Positions 41,401 to 53,146 of a DNA stretch of 64,000 bases are shown here, in pieces; position 1 is the first letter of the stretch; each line of letters begins with the position of its first letter. The notes under the pieces are model-generated. The model did not search any database. It saw only the letters and a program-made list of their open reading frames with translations, and was not told the origin of the DNA. The stretch lies in NCBI GenBank assembly GCA_019916065.1, contig CM034241.1:22459541-22523540 (forward strand). Direction: 5' to 3'. A program made the translations under genes and the position numbers. The stretch comes from Vitellaria paradoxa. Taxonomy: Eukaryota; Streptophyta; Magnoliopsida; Ericales; Sapotaceae.

Positions 41401-43920
41401 TGGTTCTTAGAATTTTGGTATGATAAGCTTGATTTTCATGTTGGTACTTGTATTTGTTGTAGCAATATCTGGGTGGTCTACTAGTTAATCTCGCTTGTCT
41501 GATTCCTATTTGGAATTTCTTTCTGAGGTGGCCATGTTTGATGGATTGGTTCATTTGATGTTTGGAATTTTCTTGTCATTTAATGTCGACTGATGTACAT
41601 GTTGGGACTTGCTTGAGTTGTTGATACTCTTCACTACTTATTTGCTCCTAATGTTCAGTTGCTATGGGTTATAGCTGGGGGTTTGGCTGGGCTGTGTGCT
41701 GCATTTCAGATATTGTTATCTTGTATTTATGAGTTCTTTGTTTTGGTTCAGTTTGAATGTGAGTTTTGGAGCTGGTTGGTGCTATTATGATGGTTTGTGG
41801 AGTGTGGTTGGCTTACCCTATTTCACTTGTTAGGTTTCATGTTGAAACATTGCAATTTGGTTGCTTTTGGCTTGTTTGAATTTGTTTGGGTTCCTATATT
41901 ACCCTAAATTGTTGGTTCATTTTTGGAATTCCTTGCCATTGCCACCTTATGGAATGCTGATTGGAATGCCAACCATTTGATGCTTGCTGTGCAAGCTGGT
42001 AGCATTTTGTTTATTGGTTCATTGATCTTCTTATGCTCACTGCTCTGGCCCTTTATTTGCTGGTTACTCTTATTAGCTGCTACGCATTGATGAGGATTTT
42101 ATAGCTTTATTTCCTTGTTGAAGTTCGCTGCTCATCTGTTTATGATGCTAATGTGGAACTCCCCTTAATTGATTCAAAATTTGGATTGCTCTGTTGAGTT
42201 TTGCGGCTCATTATTAGTTGATTAATGCTCTCATATGGTGGTTTGCTGCGTGTTGCTATGCAGTTGTGGCAGTTTTGGTTGATTTGCTTAGGATGGTTCT
42301 GTAATGCCTCTGCTGCCTGCTTGGTGAGACTTTGGGCTCTTGTTATTGCCAATTTCTTGTTGCTTGATTATGGGGACTGTTTTGTTGTGTGGCTTGTGGT
42401 TCTGCTGTTGTGTGGGTTGTGGGCTGGAAATTTCCAGCTGGCCTTGTCAAATTCTATGCTTAGATTTTATCTTGGCGGAACTCATTCAGCAGATTTACTG
42501 TTATGGGGCTCAATCTCTGCACAGTTTTATTTGCTGTTTTGTTGGAGTGGCTTATCCCTTTGTTGATTTAATTTGATGGACTAGCATGCTTCTTGTAACC
42601 TGCTGCTTATCCTTGTCAATCTAGGATTGCTGATGCAATGTTCTAATTGTTAATATTGCAATTCGAAGATTCTAATGCTGGATTTTCTGATTTACAATGT
42701 AGTCATGTGGTCACTAATTGTAGTTTATTATGGATGACTTTAGTTGTGTATTTGGTATACTGTCTGTCACTATGTAATTTGCTGGTTAGGGGAAATTTGC
42801 CACTGTGTTGAAGCTCTAGTGGATGCTCACTTTGTTTGGGTGGGGCTACTTCTACTACAATTCTTCTTGGCCATTAGCTACAGGTTGTTGGATGGTGGTG
42901 CATTGTGGTGACAGTGTGTTTTGGGTCAATGCTGCTCTCTGATGCATGGATTCTGCTGTGGATTGGTTGTTGCTGGGATTACTAGTATTGTTTGATGGGG
43001 GTTCTTTTCTCTGTGCTGCTGTTATATTTCTCTGGCCTGTCTGATTGAAGTGAATTGCTTTTTGATCTTGAACAGCAATTGGTTCTTGGATGTTTACGAC
43101 TTTGTTTAGTGATGATTAATTGCTGATTTTGTAGGTGGTTATTGAGGACATAGAGCAGCATGCGGATCATTTCCTCTGTATATTGGTGTTGGTTGATTGT
43201 TTGTTGTTTCCAATCTATTCATGGTAGGTTATGAATTTCTTCTAATAATTGATACTATATTCCAATTTGTTGCGACTACCGAGTTCCAAATGGTGGTATA
43301 ACAATGTAATATGCTAATGCATTACTGTTATAGCATGGAGTAAAGATGTTTCAAGGTGGCTTGAAATCTTGGAAGTTCAATTGCTAACTATAAATCTTTA
43401 CCAATGTGATGACTTCTTGATCTGTTCTTTTTTTTTTTTTTTTTTTCATGGGGATGGATTGCTTTGCTTGTCCTGGTGCAATGGTTTGTGTTGTTTTGCA
43501 ATATGGTCTTGCTGATGTATCCTTATGCCCCTTGAAAGCGGCTTAGTTGCCTAGATGTCTCCTCGAATCTCTCTTCAAGCCATAGGTCATGGAGATACCT
43601 TTGGCAATGGCTGTGGTTGCATGATTGCTCATGCTACTCTTTGATTGCTTTCTTTGCTTTCATTGCTTTCTAATATTTTTGATGTTAATTTGGCATCATG
43701 TGTGATGTCATTTTGATGTCTAGTCAACATTAAAATGATCTGTTAAGCTATGATTTTAGCTTATGTTTTTTGCTAGCTTCTAGGGTGATAAGTTTGTGAT
43801 ACCTCTTCTCCAAGCTTGTTGAGCTGACCTCATTGTATTTACAGGGGTATGCCACATAGTTTTTGTTTATTATCATGTTATTAATTTTATTCTTTCTTAC
43901 CTTTCCAAAAAAAAAAAAAA
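41401..43920 (+). mobile_element. Long T/G-rich 3' UTR and poly-A tail of the LINE
   Basis: Directly follows ORF2 in the same orientation, with no coding signal and marked T/G excess. It ends TTTATTCTTTCTTACCTTTCC plus A14 (43907-43921). The position between ORF2 and the A tail is the reason to treat similar T/G-rich stretches elsewhere as 3' UTR pieces of this family. Confidence 0.7.
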
Positions 43921-43921
43921 A

Positions 43922-45029
43922 GTCATCCATGATAGGTGATAAATGTTAGAATATAAATTGTCATTACATTCAACATGCCCATGGCGCATATGATCATATC
44001 AACTGCATCATTCATATCACATTTGGCTCCAAGGCTATATCACACAAACTTGATCAGCACCATCAGGAGCAAAGCTCTGCATCAAAGCTAAACAATTTTT
44101 CCAAATGATGATAAACACTCATTCTCCCACATAAGACATATCCTTGAAGCAAGACTTCTTTCCTAGTTACGCAGTAGGCGCTAACTATTCCTCCACATCT
44201 GGAGTAAGACTCATTTCCTTCAGTTATGCATGAAGCACTATCTTTTCTCATCTGGAGCAAGGCTCCACTGCCCAGTTATGCGCAAAGCACTAACTGTTCT
44301 TTTACTTGGAGTAAGGCTCCTTTTCCCAATTACGCGTAAGGTGTTAACTGCCTTTTTTCATCTAGAGCGAGGCTCCTGTCCCAAGTTATGCACAAAGTGG
44401 TAACTTTCATTTTAGATCTCAGGAGCTAGGCTCCTTCACACTAATCCTATACACAGCATCGACCCCATCAGTCACTCCCTCGTACTCATACACTCAGTCT
44501 ATCTTGGTCGATGATAAGGCTCATTGCGCCTGAGGCCAATTAGTTTATCATTCATGTTATTCTGATCACGCTTGCATCCACACATGCACATCAGCATATC
44601 ACATCTGTGTGAGGCATGAATGTAGACTTAGAGCGAGGCTCTTACACACATCCAACATCACATAAACACATAGTTCAGACCACCTTAGGTCTGAATTACA
44701 TTGACCTGATCCCTTCAGAGGGTATGTCGGCAACTCTAGTAGATAGCTTGAGTTCGATCACTTTGGTATTTATAGACTATCTTTCAGTGCACAACTAATT
44801 CTCAGCACACACCCATGTATAAAGACTACATAAGTTTGCATACATATCTCTATTTTAGCTTTCCAGTACGGGTCTCATCCCTAGCAGAACTCATCTTTAT
44901 AGAGCATTCCCAGTGAGCATCAGAAGTAGACTTAGTCTTTAAAATTGTATTAGAGTAAAACTAACATATAGAACCCCTTAGGATGCATCACTGCCACATA
45001 GGCAGACATTACAAAAGATTGGCTTGTGT
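43922..45029. repeat. C/A-rich unclassified segment containing a minisatellite
   Basis: Composition flips from T/G-rich to C/A-rich at 43922. Apart from the minisatellite at 44150-44440, single related motifs (GAGCGAGGCTC near 44630, ATAAGGCTCATTGCGCC near 44513) recur. No gene or LTR end is convincing. It could be part of a large LTR. Confidence 0.4.
44150..44440. repeat. ~55-bp minisatellite, five units
   Basis: AGTTATGC-type anchors at about 44165, 44222, 44273, 44329 and 44384 give spacings of 57, 51, 56 and 55. Each unit has a GGAG(C/T)AAGGCTCC-type inverted repeat and GCGCAAAGCACTAACT. Units are diverged and no spacers are unique, so not CRISPR-like. Confidence 0.85.
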
Positions 45030-45774
45030 TGTTGGTTTTAGTCCTAATAATTCCTTGGATTTTGTTAGTTTATTAATAAATTTGATATGTATTTCTGGTT
45101 ATTTTCCTTGACTTGAATTTGTCCTTTTAGATATATGTTTCTCTTATGGTAGCAATGCATTTGTAAGGATCTCAATAGCTTTTTCAGAAGCTTGGTTTAT
45201 ATTGCTGGATCAGGTTCTGACTTCTGACTATCTCTGCCCTTTCTTTCATAATCCGTTGACTATGATAAGTTGAAATTTATCTTTATTAAGAGCGATCATG
45301 GTTATTCATCCGCTAGTTGAGTCGACTTTTAGTGAAGGCCTGCTCATATATAGTGATGAGGGGGGGCAAAAGACGAATTTGCTCTCAAGTTATAGTCAAG
45401 CAGAGGACCTTATGACTATATTTGCTCTTCCTTTCATAATCCATAGAATATGATAGATTGAATTTTATCTTTAAGATCGAACCTATGGATGTTGGACTAT
45501 CCTAAATTGAGTATTTTCTTTAGTAATCGTATCCTTTAGTTCATTAATTAATTTGATCTGGATTTTGGTTGTTTGGTTTTATTTGAATGTACCTTTAGTG
45601 GGTGCATAGGTTTTTGCAAGTATTAAAGAAGCATGGTTAGTGATCTTGGGTTAAATAACGAGTAAATTTGCGTGTTCTTACTTAATTCTTTAGATGACTA
45701 TTATAGATTACTTATTCATTGGTCCTCATTTTTAGATAACTATTCGTTGGATGACTATTTTATCGTTAACTAAG
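45030..45774 (+). repeat. Diverged ~220-bp repeat array, segment 4
   Basis: Shows the same words as the other segments (TTCATAATCC, GATTGAATTTTATCTTTA, TTTTGGTTGTTTGG, AAGAAGCATGGTTAGTGATCTTGG). The most degraded segment. Confidence 0.6.
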
Positions 45775-46225
45775 GTTGCAACTTAAGATAAACAAAGTAT
45801 CTTTCTTTAAATTTGGGCTAATTAGGCAATTGTATAAGGATGGGAGAGAGGAAGGAAATGAGCTATGTCTATAATTACCCAAATAACTATAGCTCTCTTA
45901 AAATTTGGTAGTCCCTCATTAAAATCCATTGAGATGTCTGACCAATTCTTAGTTGGTATAGGGAGTGGTTGGACCAACCTGGAGTAGCAATTGTTTCATA
46001 CTTATTCATCTGACAAACATCATATTCCCTCGCCTTCTTTTTAATATTTGGTTTCATGCCTGGCTAGTAGAACTCCTTAAGAGCCTTTTGGAGAGTTTTT
46101 TGATAATACCCATGCCTGGCTATGGGTTCATCATGTACATATTGAAGCTCTTTCTCTTTAATTGAAGTTACATTTGGAATATATACTTTTTGAAAATAAT
46201 AAATCATGGTTAAGTGAAAAGTTAT
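45775..46225 (-). mobile_element. Ty3/gypsy integrase fragment, copy 3 of 3
   Basis: Minus strand: SLNHDLLF, TSIKEKELQYVHDEPIAR-like, the HHCC-linker MNKYETIATPG and NWSDISMDFNEGLPNFK-like core start. Then an internal deletion jumps to the C-terminal LKLQP-coding bases (45776-45800). It combines features of copies 1 and 2, so an ancestral longer fragment was deleted independently in each copy. Confidence 0.8.
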
Positions 46226-46420
46226 TCATATTGTTAATGTATGTTAATGTATTCATGTATCTAGTGTATCTAGTATTTATGTATCTAGGGGATATGTACC
46301 ATGCCTAGGTTCCTTGAATTATGTTTATTGTATGTGTATATTGTATGTGTATAAATACCAAGTAGTGACCACCCATTTGGGTGTGTCAAATCTTTTAGTA
46401 AATGAGTCAAGACACCGAGT
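46226..46420 (+). repeat. AT-rich LTR-like segment, copy 3 of 3
   Basis: Same as 702-934 and 23546-23775, with TATAAATACC near 46350; about 35 bp are missing before GAGTCAAGACA. Confidence 0.5.
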
Positions 46421-47095
46421 ATTTTTTTTTTCTTTGTGGACCATATATTTCGGAGACTCGAAAAAGAAGTTGACAAATTCTTATCTTTGTGTTATGCTTA
46501 GTGTTGATGTTGCAAGGAAGAATATAAATGACCAATACCAGGTTAGGTGAAAATTAACTTTCTTTTTTGAATTTCTTGTTCTCCTCTATATGCATTATCC
46601 CGTGTTTGCTTTACTTAAGTTATATTTTTTGTAGTAATGATTTTTTTGAAGCATTCTGCTTCCAACTGTTATTTCTTGCAAACACTCAGAGGTCTTGTTA
46701 ATAAAACATATATGACATACAATGAACGCTCAATTGAATTTGAAGTGGATAGCCATACGAGGTAAATAGGATGACCTTACAATCTAATGTCGAACAATAA
46801 CTTATTGGATTTTGATTTTAATCTAATAATATACATGGTTTATTGTTTTTTTTTTTTCCTATTTTTCTCGTATTCAAATTGATTATTGGGTGCACTTTTT
46901 GGCATGTAGGCGATGATTCTTTTAGCTTCTAAGGAAGAAGGAATTTTAATTAAAAAGTGCTATGCTATTTTTAATGACGATGGGACCCTTGCAGAGCTTA
47001 AAGGTTTCGAGACCAAGTGTAGAGGTGAGTCGACGCTCATTAAAGTTTTTTAGGTATCTTTATAAAATTCTGTGTTCACAATTTTCGAACACTTT
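46421..47095 (+). pseudogene. POL2A: DNA polymerase epsilon catalytic subunit fragment, copy 3 (three exons)
   Basis: Exon a (about 46446-46541) ends NDQYQ with the Gln intact. Exon b (46682-46761) has NEXSIEFEVD and the same disrupted GPYK region. Exon c (46910-47053) is the best preserved: [44 protein letters not shown], with a terminal TAG for Gln at the GTATC donor. Exon borders match copy 2. The family motif is AMI.PASKEEG, placing this in the POLE polymerase domain. Cut by a LINE tail at about 47100. Confidence 0.9.
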
Positions 47096-47099
47096 TGTT

Positions 47100-47605
47100 T
47101 TGAAAAGATAAGTAAGTTTTATTGATAGCATCGAAGAGATGCTAAGAGGAAAATAAAAACAAGTTACAGCTACCCCCGATCACTGCATGCTAGTAACAAA
47201 TTGCATAAAAGTACTAAGTTCAATCTCTCTACCCTCTTCTACCCAATTATATAAACAAGAAAGCAAAAGACTTTTGACACTCAAAACAGTCCTTTCTATG
47301 TTGTCAAATATCCTCTTGTTTCTTTCCTTCCAGATTAGCCAAAATAAGCAAAAGGGCACCAAATTCCATATCTTCTTCCTCCTCTTTCCCAGTGGTTGGC
47401 CCTACCATACTAAAAGAAAGTTCTTTAGATTCTTAGGAAAACACATATGGACTCCAAAACAAAAGAGGGTAAAACTCCACAGCTCGGCTGACCATGAGCA
47501 ATGAAAGAACAAGTGGTCAATTGATTCTTCACAATTGAGACATAAAGAACATCTATTAGCCATTGAGTAACCCCTAAGTTGTAGGTTATCCATGGTGAGG
47601 ATTCT
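47100..47605 (-). mobile_element. L1-type LINE 3' tail, minus strand
   Basis: Right to left: ILTMDNLQLRGYSMANRC, LNCEESIDHLFFHC, FPKNLKNFLLVW, then after a shift FCLFWLIWKERNKRIF. Closely related to the 13512-15538 LINE (same order, similar residues) but truncated at the start of zf-RVT. The end is ATAAAACTTACTTATC on the minus strand, then an A-rich stretch. Confidence 0.88.
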
Positions 47606-47606
47606 C

Positions 47607-47945
47607 AGTTTTTATGTTCCTTCTTTAGGTCATGAATATTAGACAAAAAATCTTTGATACTTTTCATCAAGTGTTTTAACTTGCCTGATATTGTCAAGTG
47701 GAGTTAAAAGTTGAAATTTATTTAATTTTTGTAATTGTTTTTGAAATGATTCAACTAGAGATTTAAGTTTAATAACCTTTAAGGGTACATGCCAATATGT
47801 GAGTCTATCTCCATCTCGCTGTTAAGGAAAAACTAAAGCAAATCAAGAGAGACAATGTATCCTAATTATGGGTTTGTTTATTTATGTAGTAGTGAGTTAA
47901 TATCATTTGTTGGTTTAACAATGTATCTTCTAATAGTTATTTAAT
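47607..47945 (+). repeat. Dispersed repeat, copy also at 12500-12870
   Basis: Starts CTCAGTTTTTATGTTCC right after the LINE and ends near ATGTATCTTCTAATAG. Same orientation as at 12500. Confidence 0.7.
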
Positions 47946-48766
47946 TCAAATGCTGGTTTTTCGCATTGCTTTCTTCTTATTTTCCCTTGCTTCTGGTTTG
48001 GAACTCAAGTTAACTGTTCGATAGAAGCTTCTGTTGCTATTTACATTGTTGTGTGTTGTTCATATCATTTGCTACTAGTTGAATTGGAGTATTAACACTG
48101 TTGATATTTCCTGGTTAGACTTTTGCTTTCTTGAGTAGGCGATACTGTGCAGTTTGGTGTGGGTTGGTGGCTGCTGTTGAAGATTGGAATTGTTGAGTTT
48201 GATTTCTGCTTGAACTTGTGTGCTTATTGCTAGTTCCTACTTGCTTAGTTTTTTTTATTTATTTTGGGATACAACTAAAGTTTGATGAGGTGCTATTGTC
48301 GATCACTATTCTGCTGATTTGGCAATTCTTGGGTTATTTGAGAACTGGAGCTTTGAAGTCGTATGGTGTATTTTGATTGGTCTTTCAAAAGTGTATGGTG
48401 GGTTAATTGGTTGTTTTGGTATCTGTCTCCGTTGGATCTGCACTTGAATTTTTCCTGATACATGGTGGCTGTGTTAGTGCTTAGTTGATGGGGCTTGTGC
48501 TGTATTTTACACCTGTGTTAATTCCTTTGCTACAAATTCCCTGCTAGGCTTTGATGTGGTTGCTGCATACTGTTCTGCAACATTTGCTCGGCAGTGGAGT
48601 CTCTTGTTGCTACTATTGGTTCGACTAGGGTGGTTTATTCAGTTTTGTAAGTTAGTTTTTTTTCTTGTTGGTCTTATACATTTTTCAATGCTTTGAACCT
48701 GTTGGGTTCAGCTGATCTAATTATGCCTATTTCTTCTATTTCTTTGTTAGGTTGGCATCTAAGTTT
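47946..48766 (+). repeat. T/G-rich LINE 3'-UTR-like segment
   Basis: Same compositional class as 26561-30060, no frame conserved and no poly-A end. Confidence 0.5.
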
Positions 48767-48839
48767 ATGGCTTTAGATTTTTTTTTTTCGAAAGGTGAAA
48801 ATAAGTATATTAAACTAAAATTACAATATGGCTTTAGAT
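48767..48839 (-). mobile_element. 47-bp LINE-tail micro-insertion with 13-bp TSD
   Basis: TATGGCTTTAGAT occurs at 48767-48779 and 48827-48839. Between them, 48780-48826 is a T run then CGAAAGGTGAAAATAAG, whose complement ends ACTTATTTTCACCTTTCG plus A, resembling LINE 3' ends elsewhere in the window. An extremely 5'-truncated retrotransposition. Confidence 0.82.
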
Positions 48840-48970
48840 ATTTTTCAACATCGAAGTGTTAGGTGGAGTCCTAGTTGTATATCCTATGAGGCTCCTTTCG
48901 ATGCCGTTATTTTACAGAAATAATTTGAAATGTTTGTTGCTAGAGTAATTTTTGCACTAATTTGATGACC

Positions 48971-49500
48971 TTTTTTTTTTTTTTTTTTTTGGGAACCCGG
49001 AACCCCACCAATTTATTGTGAGAAGTAATTTGTGAGTTAATTATTCTAATAATCCAAGTCAGGCAAGTCAGTCGAAGTTCTAGATTACAGCTGTCAGCCA
49101 CTATCCTTGAAGACCAAATTTTGTCTTGGAAACTCTCATATTCCTTGCTTTGTTTCTAGATTAATTTAATGCTTTGTTAAGTCCCTAGATCATTAAATAT
49201 CCCCACATTTTCCCATGTTTTTCAGCTTCTTTATATAATGGCTCTATGACAGTCATTTGTATGCATAAAAAAAAAAATTAAGAAACCAAAATTCATAAGT
49301 ATATTTAGCAGTTCTATTTCTCTATTCTTCTCTCTTTTCTCCAACATTTATTATAGTCCTCAACGGACCATTAGTCGATGAGTAAATTGGGGAGTGTATG
49401 CACCGCCCCCCTTGCACACCCCAGGCAAGTAGAAGGAATCGAACTCAGGTGGACAATGTGGGGAGCAAACCCACTTGCCATCTGAGCTATCCCTTCAGGG
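48971..49500 (-). mobile_element. tRNA-derived SINE, minus strand, split by a solo LTR
   Basis: On the minus strand: start GCCCTGAAGG near 49501, A box TAGCTCAGATGG (complement 49478-49489), B box GAGTTCGATTCC (complement 49435-49446), a body, and an A tail (T run 48971-48990). About 200 bp without the 330-bp LTR. Flanked by GACCTTT-like bases. The related locus at 9100-9160 lacks it, reading straight from TTTGCACTAATTTG to CTTTCTTGTCAATAT. Different SINE family from 37920-38149. Confidence 0.88.
49017..49346 (+). mobile_element. Solo LTR (330 bp) inside the SINE
   Basis: TGTGAGAAGT...TTCTCCAACA flanked by TTTAT at 49012-49016 and 49347-49351. A TATA box (TTTATATAATGG) lies near 49231. No internal region, so it arose by LTR-LTR recombination. 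Confidence 0.9.
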
Positions 49501-49689
49501 CGACCTTTCTTTTCAATATAAAACTAAAAGTTATGGTTGATTACACTTGAAAAAATGGCAGAACAAAAAGGTACTGTATGTATTTGTTGTTCCCTTTTTA
49601 ATTCTTGCCATTATTTTTTCATATTTCTTTACATCTCAAGCTATAGGATCTAATTTTATTTTATTTTTTTGGTTAAATATGAATTATAG

Positions 49690-49763
49690 AAAAACTTAGA
49701 GCCAAGAGGAAGAAACAACTTAAGAAAGATACTGCTTCTAAGGTAAAATCATTAGTTGATGAG
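49690..49763 (+). pseudogene. DNAJC8: DNAJC8-like exon, copy 2
   Basis: After ATTATAG the exon reads EKLRAKRKKQLKKDTASKVK then SLVDE, nearly the same as 9323-9396. Open, but the donor GT has become AT. The preceding exon (KAQQILL...) is not found upstream. The local context (intron sequence TTTTGGTTAAATATGAATT before it) matches copy 1. Confidence 0.72.
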
Positions 49764-51337
49764 ATAAAGTTGGGTTGCACCATTCTTAGTATGCAATTAA
49801 TGTTTTTGTAGATATTCGAACTTTGAGATAATGTGGAGAACATTATATGGGTCCTGTTGGCCTGGTCTTGTTAGGCAGAACTCTACAGTAAATTGTTTTG
49901 CAAAACGAGATGTAGAAGAATATAAACTGATAAATGACTAGCATTAGGTGTACTAAGAAGCACATTTATAGAAGTATGCCCATTTGATTTGATCGAAATA
50001 CTAGAAAATGTTATTACTTTTCATTATATAGCTCATCACTTAGCACTTTTATTTCATTGACATAAGAAACAGTTGCCTCGACGAAGCGGTAGAGATAGCT
50101 TTGCTCCCATCTTTTGATTGTTCCATTAGTGAAGTGAGAATTCCAAGTAAGACAGTGTGATTGCTTTAATATAATATTTGTTTTCAAAAATTCATTTTGT
50201 CTTTCTGATGCATGTTCAGTAGTCTTGGTCAACTGTCTTAGTCTGCCATGCACGCGCACACATATATATGCATGCAAGCACATCTTTGTGTATGTTCTTT
50301 TGCATGTGCTTTTGAAAATATATGAACAAGAAATTATTTTTAGCTAAAGAGAAACTTCTAGAGGAGCTTTGCCTCACCACTTTCTTTTCTCTTTCTAAGG
50401 ATACTTAAGTAACTTTTCACCAAAAAAATGCTTGATTTTTTTCTAATCTAGAAAACACAATTTACATAAATAGTTAATTTCAAATATTTTTTCATTCGTA
50501 TAGATGCCATACTAAAATCAAGGTTATAAGGGGCAGTGTATTTACTAGATGTGACTACTTGAAGTTGTCTAATCATTGCCGAGAGTTTGTTTATATGGCA
50601 GGTAATAACATATCATTCTAGTTTTGTAAATTTTTTGTGCCAACCTATTGAGATTAATGTAATTTATAACTAGTCTTGTTAAGTTAGTTGCGTGGCTTGT
50701 TGTATATTGCCATTTACCTTTCATATCCTCCAACTTTGTTGGCCTAGAAATGTATTTAAATCGTATTCTTTTTTTAATTGATGCAATATTTGTTGAAGGT
50801 GAAATGGGTACAATGATGGTTTTTAGCCAATAGTTTTTCATTTTTTTTTTCACAATTGGTTGTGGTATGTTGCAAGTTCCTGGTATACCTGTTATGTTTC
50901 ATCATTTCACGAGTTACACAAAAAGTTAGATTCTTGCAACATGTTTACCTATTGTGCAAATGTCTGAGACTTTGAAATGTTCTTTGCATTGCAAAGGCTA
51001 GTGTAAGTTACATTACCTATGGATAAGGAAAAATTTGAGTCAGATAATATTATGTTAGTTGATTTCTTATGTGTATATCTATCTTAAATCAATTTGACTA
51101 GGATTCTATATTGCTACTTCTCCATAATTACACAAAGTAGAAAATGTCAACTCTGAGTTTGATGTATATGAAGCAATTTAAATCAATATGTTAATTCACC
51201 TATTTTTCTGCAGGCCAAGGAATCCCATTGGATTGAATAGAGGTAGCCATTATTCTTCAAACCAATATCATCAAACCAAGTGCTCTTACAAACTCGAAAA
51301 CAAAAGTATTTTCTCTACCCCATAGTGCCCCCACCAC
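49764..51337. other. AT-rich intergenic/intron-like stretch
   Basis: No protein family, LTR, PBS or SINE box recognised. Possible splice-like ends (e.g. TATGGCAG|GTAATA at 50600) are isolated and have no supporting frame. Confidence 0.5.
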
Positions 51338-51785
51338 TTGAGTGATTTATTTATTGAAGAACATGTGCCAAAGTTTGATGAGGACAAATTGGAAGTATTG
51401 GTTTATGAACCTAACCTTGATATGTTTGAGTTTGATGATTTGGATGAATTTGGTAATTTGATTGATGAGGTGTCATTTATCATTGCAACATCTAAAGATG
51501 TTGCACACATCAACCGAAGAGACTATGACGACATTGCTATGGATTTGAATTTTGATGTGAATTGCATGAATTTGTTTTTTTTTTTTTTTTTTCGGTCACA
51601 TTGTGTTGTGCAATGTGTTCTTTAGCATGATGAAGCCAAAAGCTCTCCTGATAAAGACCTATGACGTTTTCCGTGATGCGTTTGTTTCATTGTGTAGTGA
51701 CTATGGAGATGCAAGAACACAAGATGAAATCTATGGATACCGTGGCAGATTTGAGGCCCCTTCCTATAGAAAAGTTAATGATTGA
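51338..51785 (+). other. Unassigned acidic coding-like segment
   Basis: 51338-51570 is open with VPKFDEDKLEVLVYEPNLD and FDDLDEFGNLIDEVSF, ending in a T18 run. 51609-51785 is open with KTYDVFRDAFVSLCSDYGD and DEIYGYRGRFEAP. Codon-like composition is better than in the surroundings, and the position directly upstream of the kinase exons suggests either the SRF juxtamembrane region badly altered or yet another gene piece. I do not recognise the domain. Confidence 0.35.
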
Positions 51786-53146
51786 CAGAATGTAAGGGAA
51801 AAATAGATCTCTAAAGAGAGTCAAGTCTCCCATAACTGCTACTTCTTATACAATTGCTTCTTTTCAAATAGCAACAAACAACTTTAGTCCAAGAAAATCT
51901 TATTGGTGAAGGTTCCTTTGGCTGTGTTTATAGGGGAGAATTTCCTAATGGAAAGGTAATTACATTGTGCCTCGATTTGTAGATCATGTTATTCTCTTTC
52001 ATATGTATATTTAATCATAACAAATCGACAGTGTATCCATTTAGAAAAAGGTGTCCCCTACTTAATCTTAGCTACCCTAATAGGATGATTATTTTGATAC
52101 CATTACAGCCAAGTGGAGAATGTGACATGCCAATGTTGTAGTAGGTTTATTGGGATGTACGTTGGATGTAAGAGTTCATTAGAGTGACACCAAGATGACC
52201 ATGAATAGGTGACTGTTAATGTCGAGCTATGGCTTTGGGGAATAGTGATAAAGCAAAATCAAGAAGAGTGTGTTGTTAATTGACCATTTAATAACCTAGA
52301 TGACTTCTCTCCATTATTTTTTGGTTACAAATAAAGTAAATTCATTCATGACTTTTCACTTTAGTTGATATCACCCTCTTTATGAGTTGTTATCCACCAA
52401 GCAAATGTGGCTTCGGCATGTGGCACTACATCATCAGCTGAGTAATTGGTGTTTTTTTTTTTTTTTTTTTTCGGTTCATACTTCATATGTTTTACAATGA
52501 TCAACTAAATAGTTTTCCGCATTTTGTGTCTAGATGGTAGCCATAAAGAACGACAATGCCGTGCTCTCAATGCAGGAAGAAGATAATTTTCTCGAAGTTG
52601 TTTCAAATATTTCCACGTTTGAAGCACCCCAACATTATAACATTAAGGGGATATTGTGCAAAGCATGGTCCGCCTACTAATTATGATTATATTGGAAATG
52701 GAGCTTGCATGATATGCTACATTTGGCGATGAAAGAACAAGATGCTAACATGGCATGCACGTGTAGAGTAGCACTTGGCACTGCCTCGAGCTTAGGGTAT
52801 GTTATATGGTACGAGTTTCATCTCTCTATCTCTCTCTAGGTTTCATTTCTGAATAGGGGCTTTTCTCTAGGTACTTGCACGAAGTGTGCATGCCTTTCGT
52901 TGTACATTGGAACTCAAGTCAGCAAACATTTTGCTTGATGAGATCTCAACCTCACTTGTCGGATTGTGGTTTAGCAGCTTTAACAACAAATACGGAGCGA
53001 CAGATAAGTTGATGGACCTGGCACTTCCTGTTGGTATTGCTTATGGAAGTTGTGTGCTATTTGAGAGATTATATTGAACACATCGTGCCAATGAAGATCA
53101 TAGATTTTTTTTTTTTCTAAAGTGGGTATAAAATTTTTTGTCATGT

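Noticed and set aside
42225..42566. 113-codon open frame on the + strand
   Set aside because: Same T/G-rich artefact in the LINE 3' UTR; no conserved motif.
44150..44440. Regularly spaced repeats resembling a CRISPR array
   Set aside because: Plant nuclear context; whole 55-bp units repeat with divergence and there are no unique spacers. It is a minisatellite.
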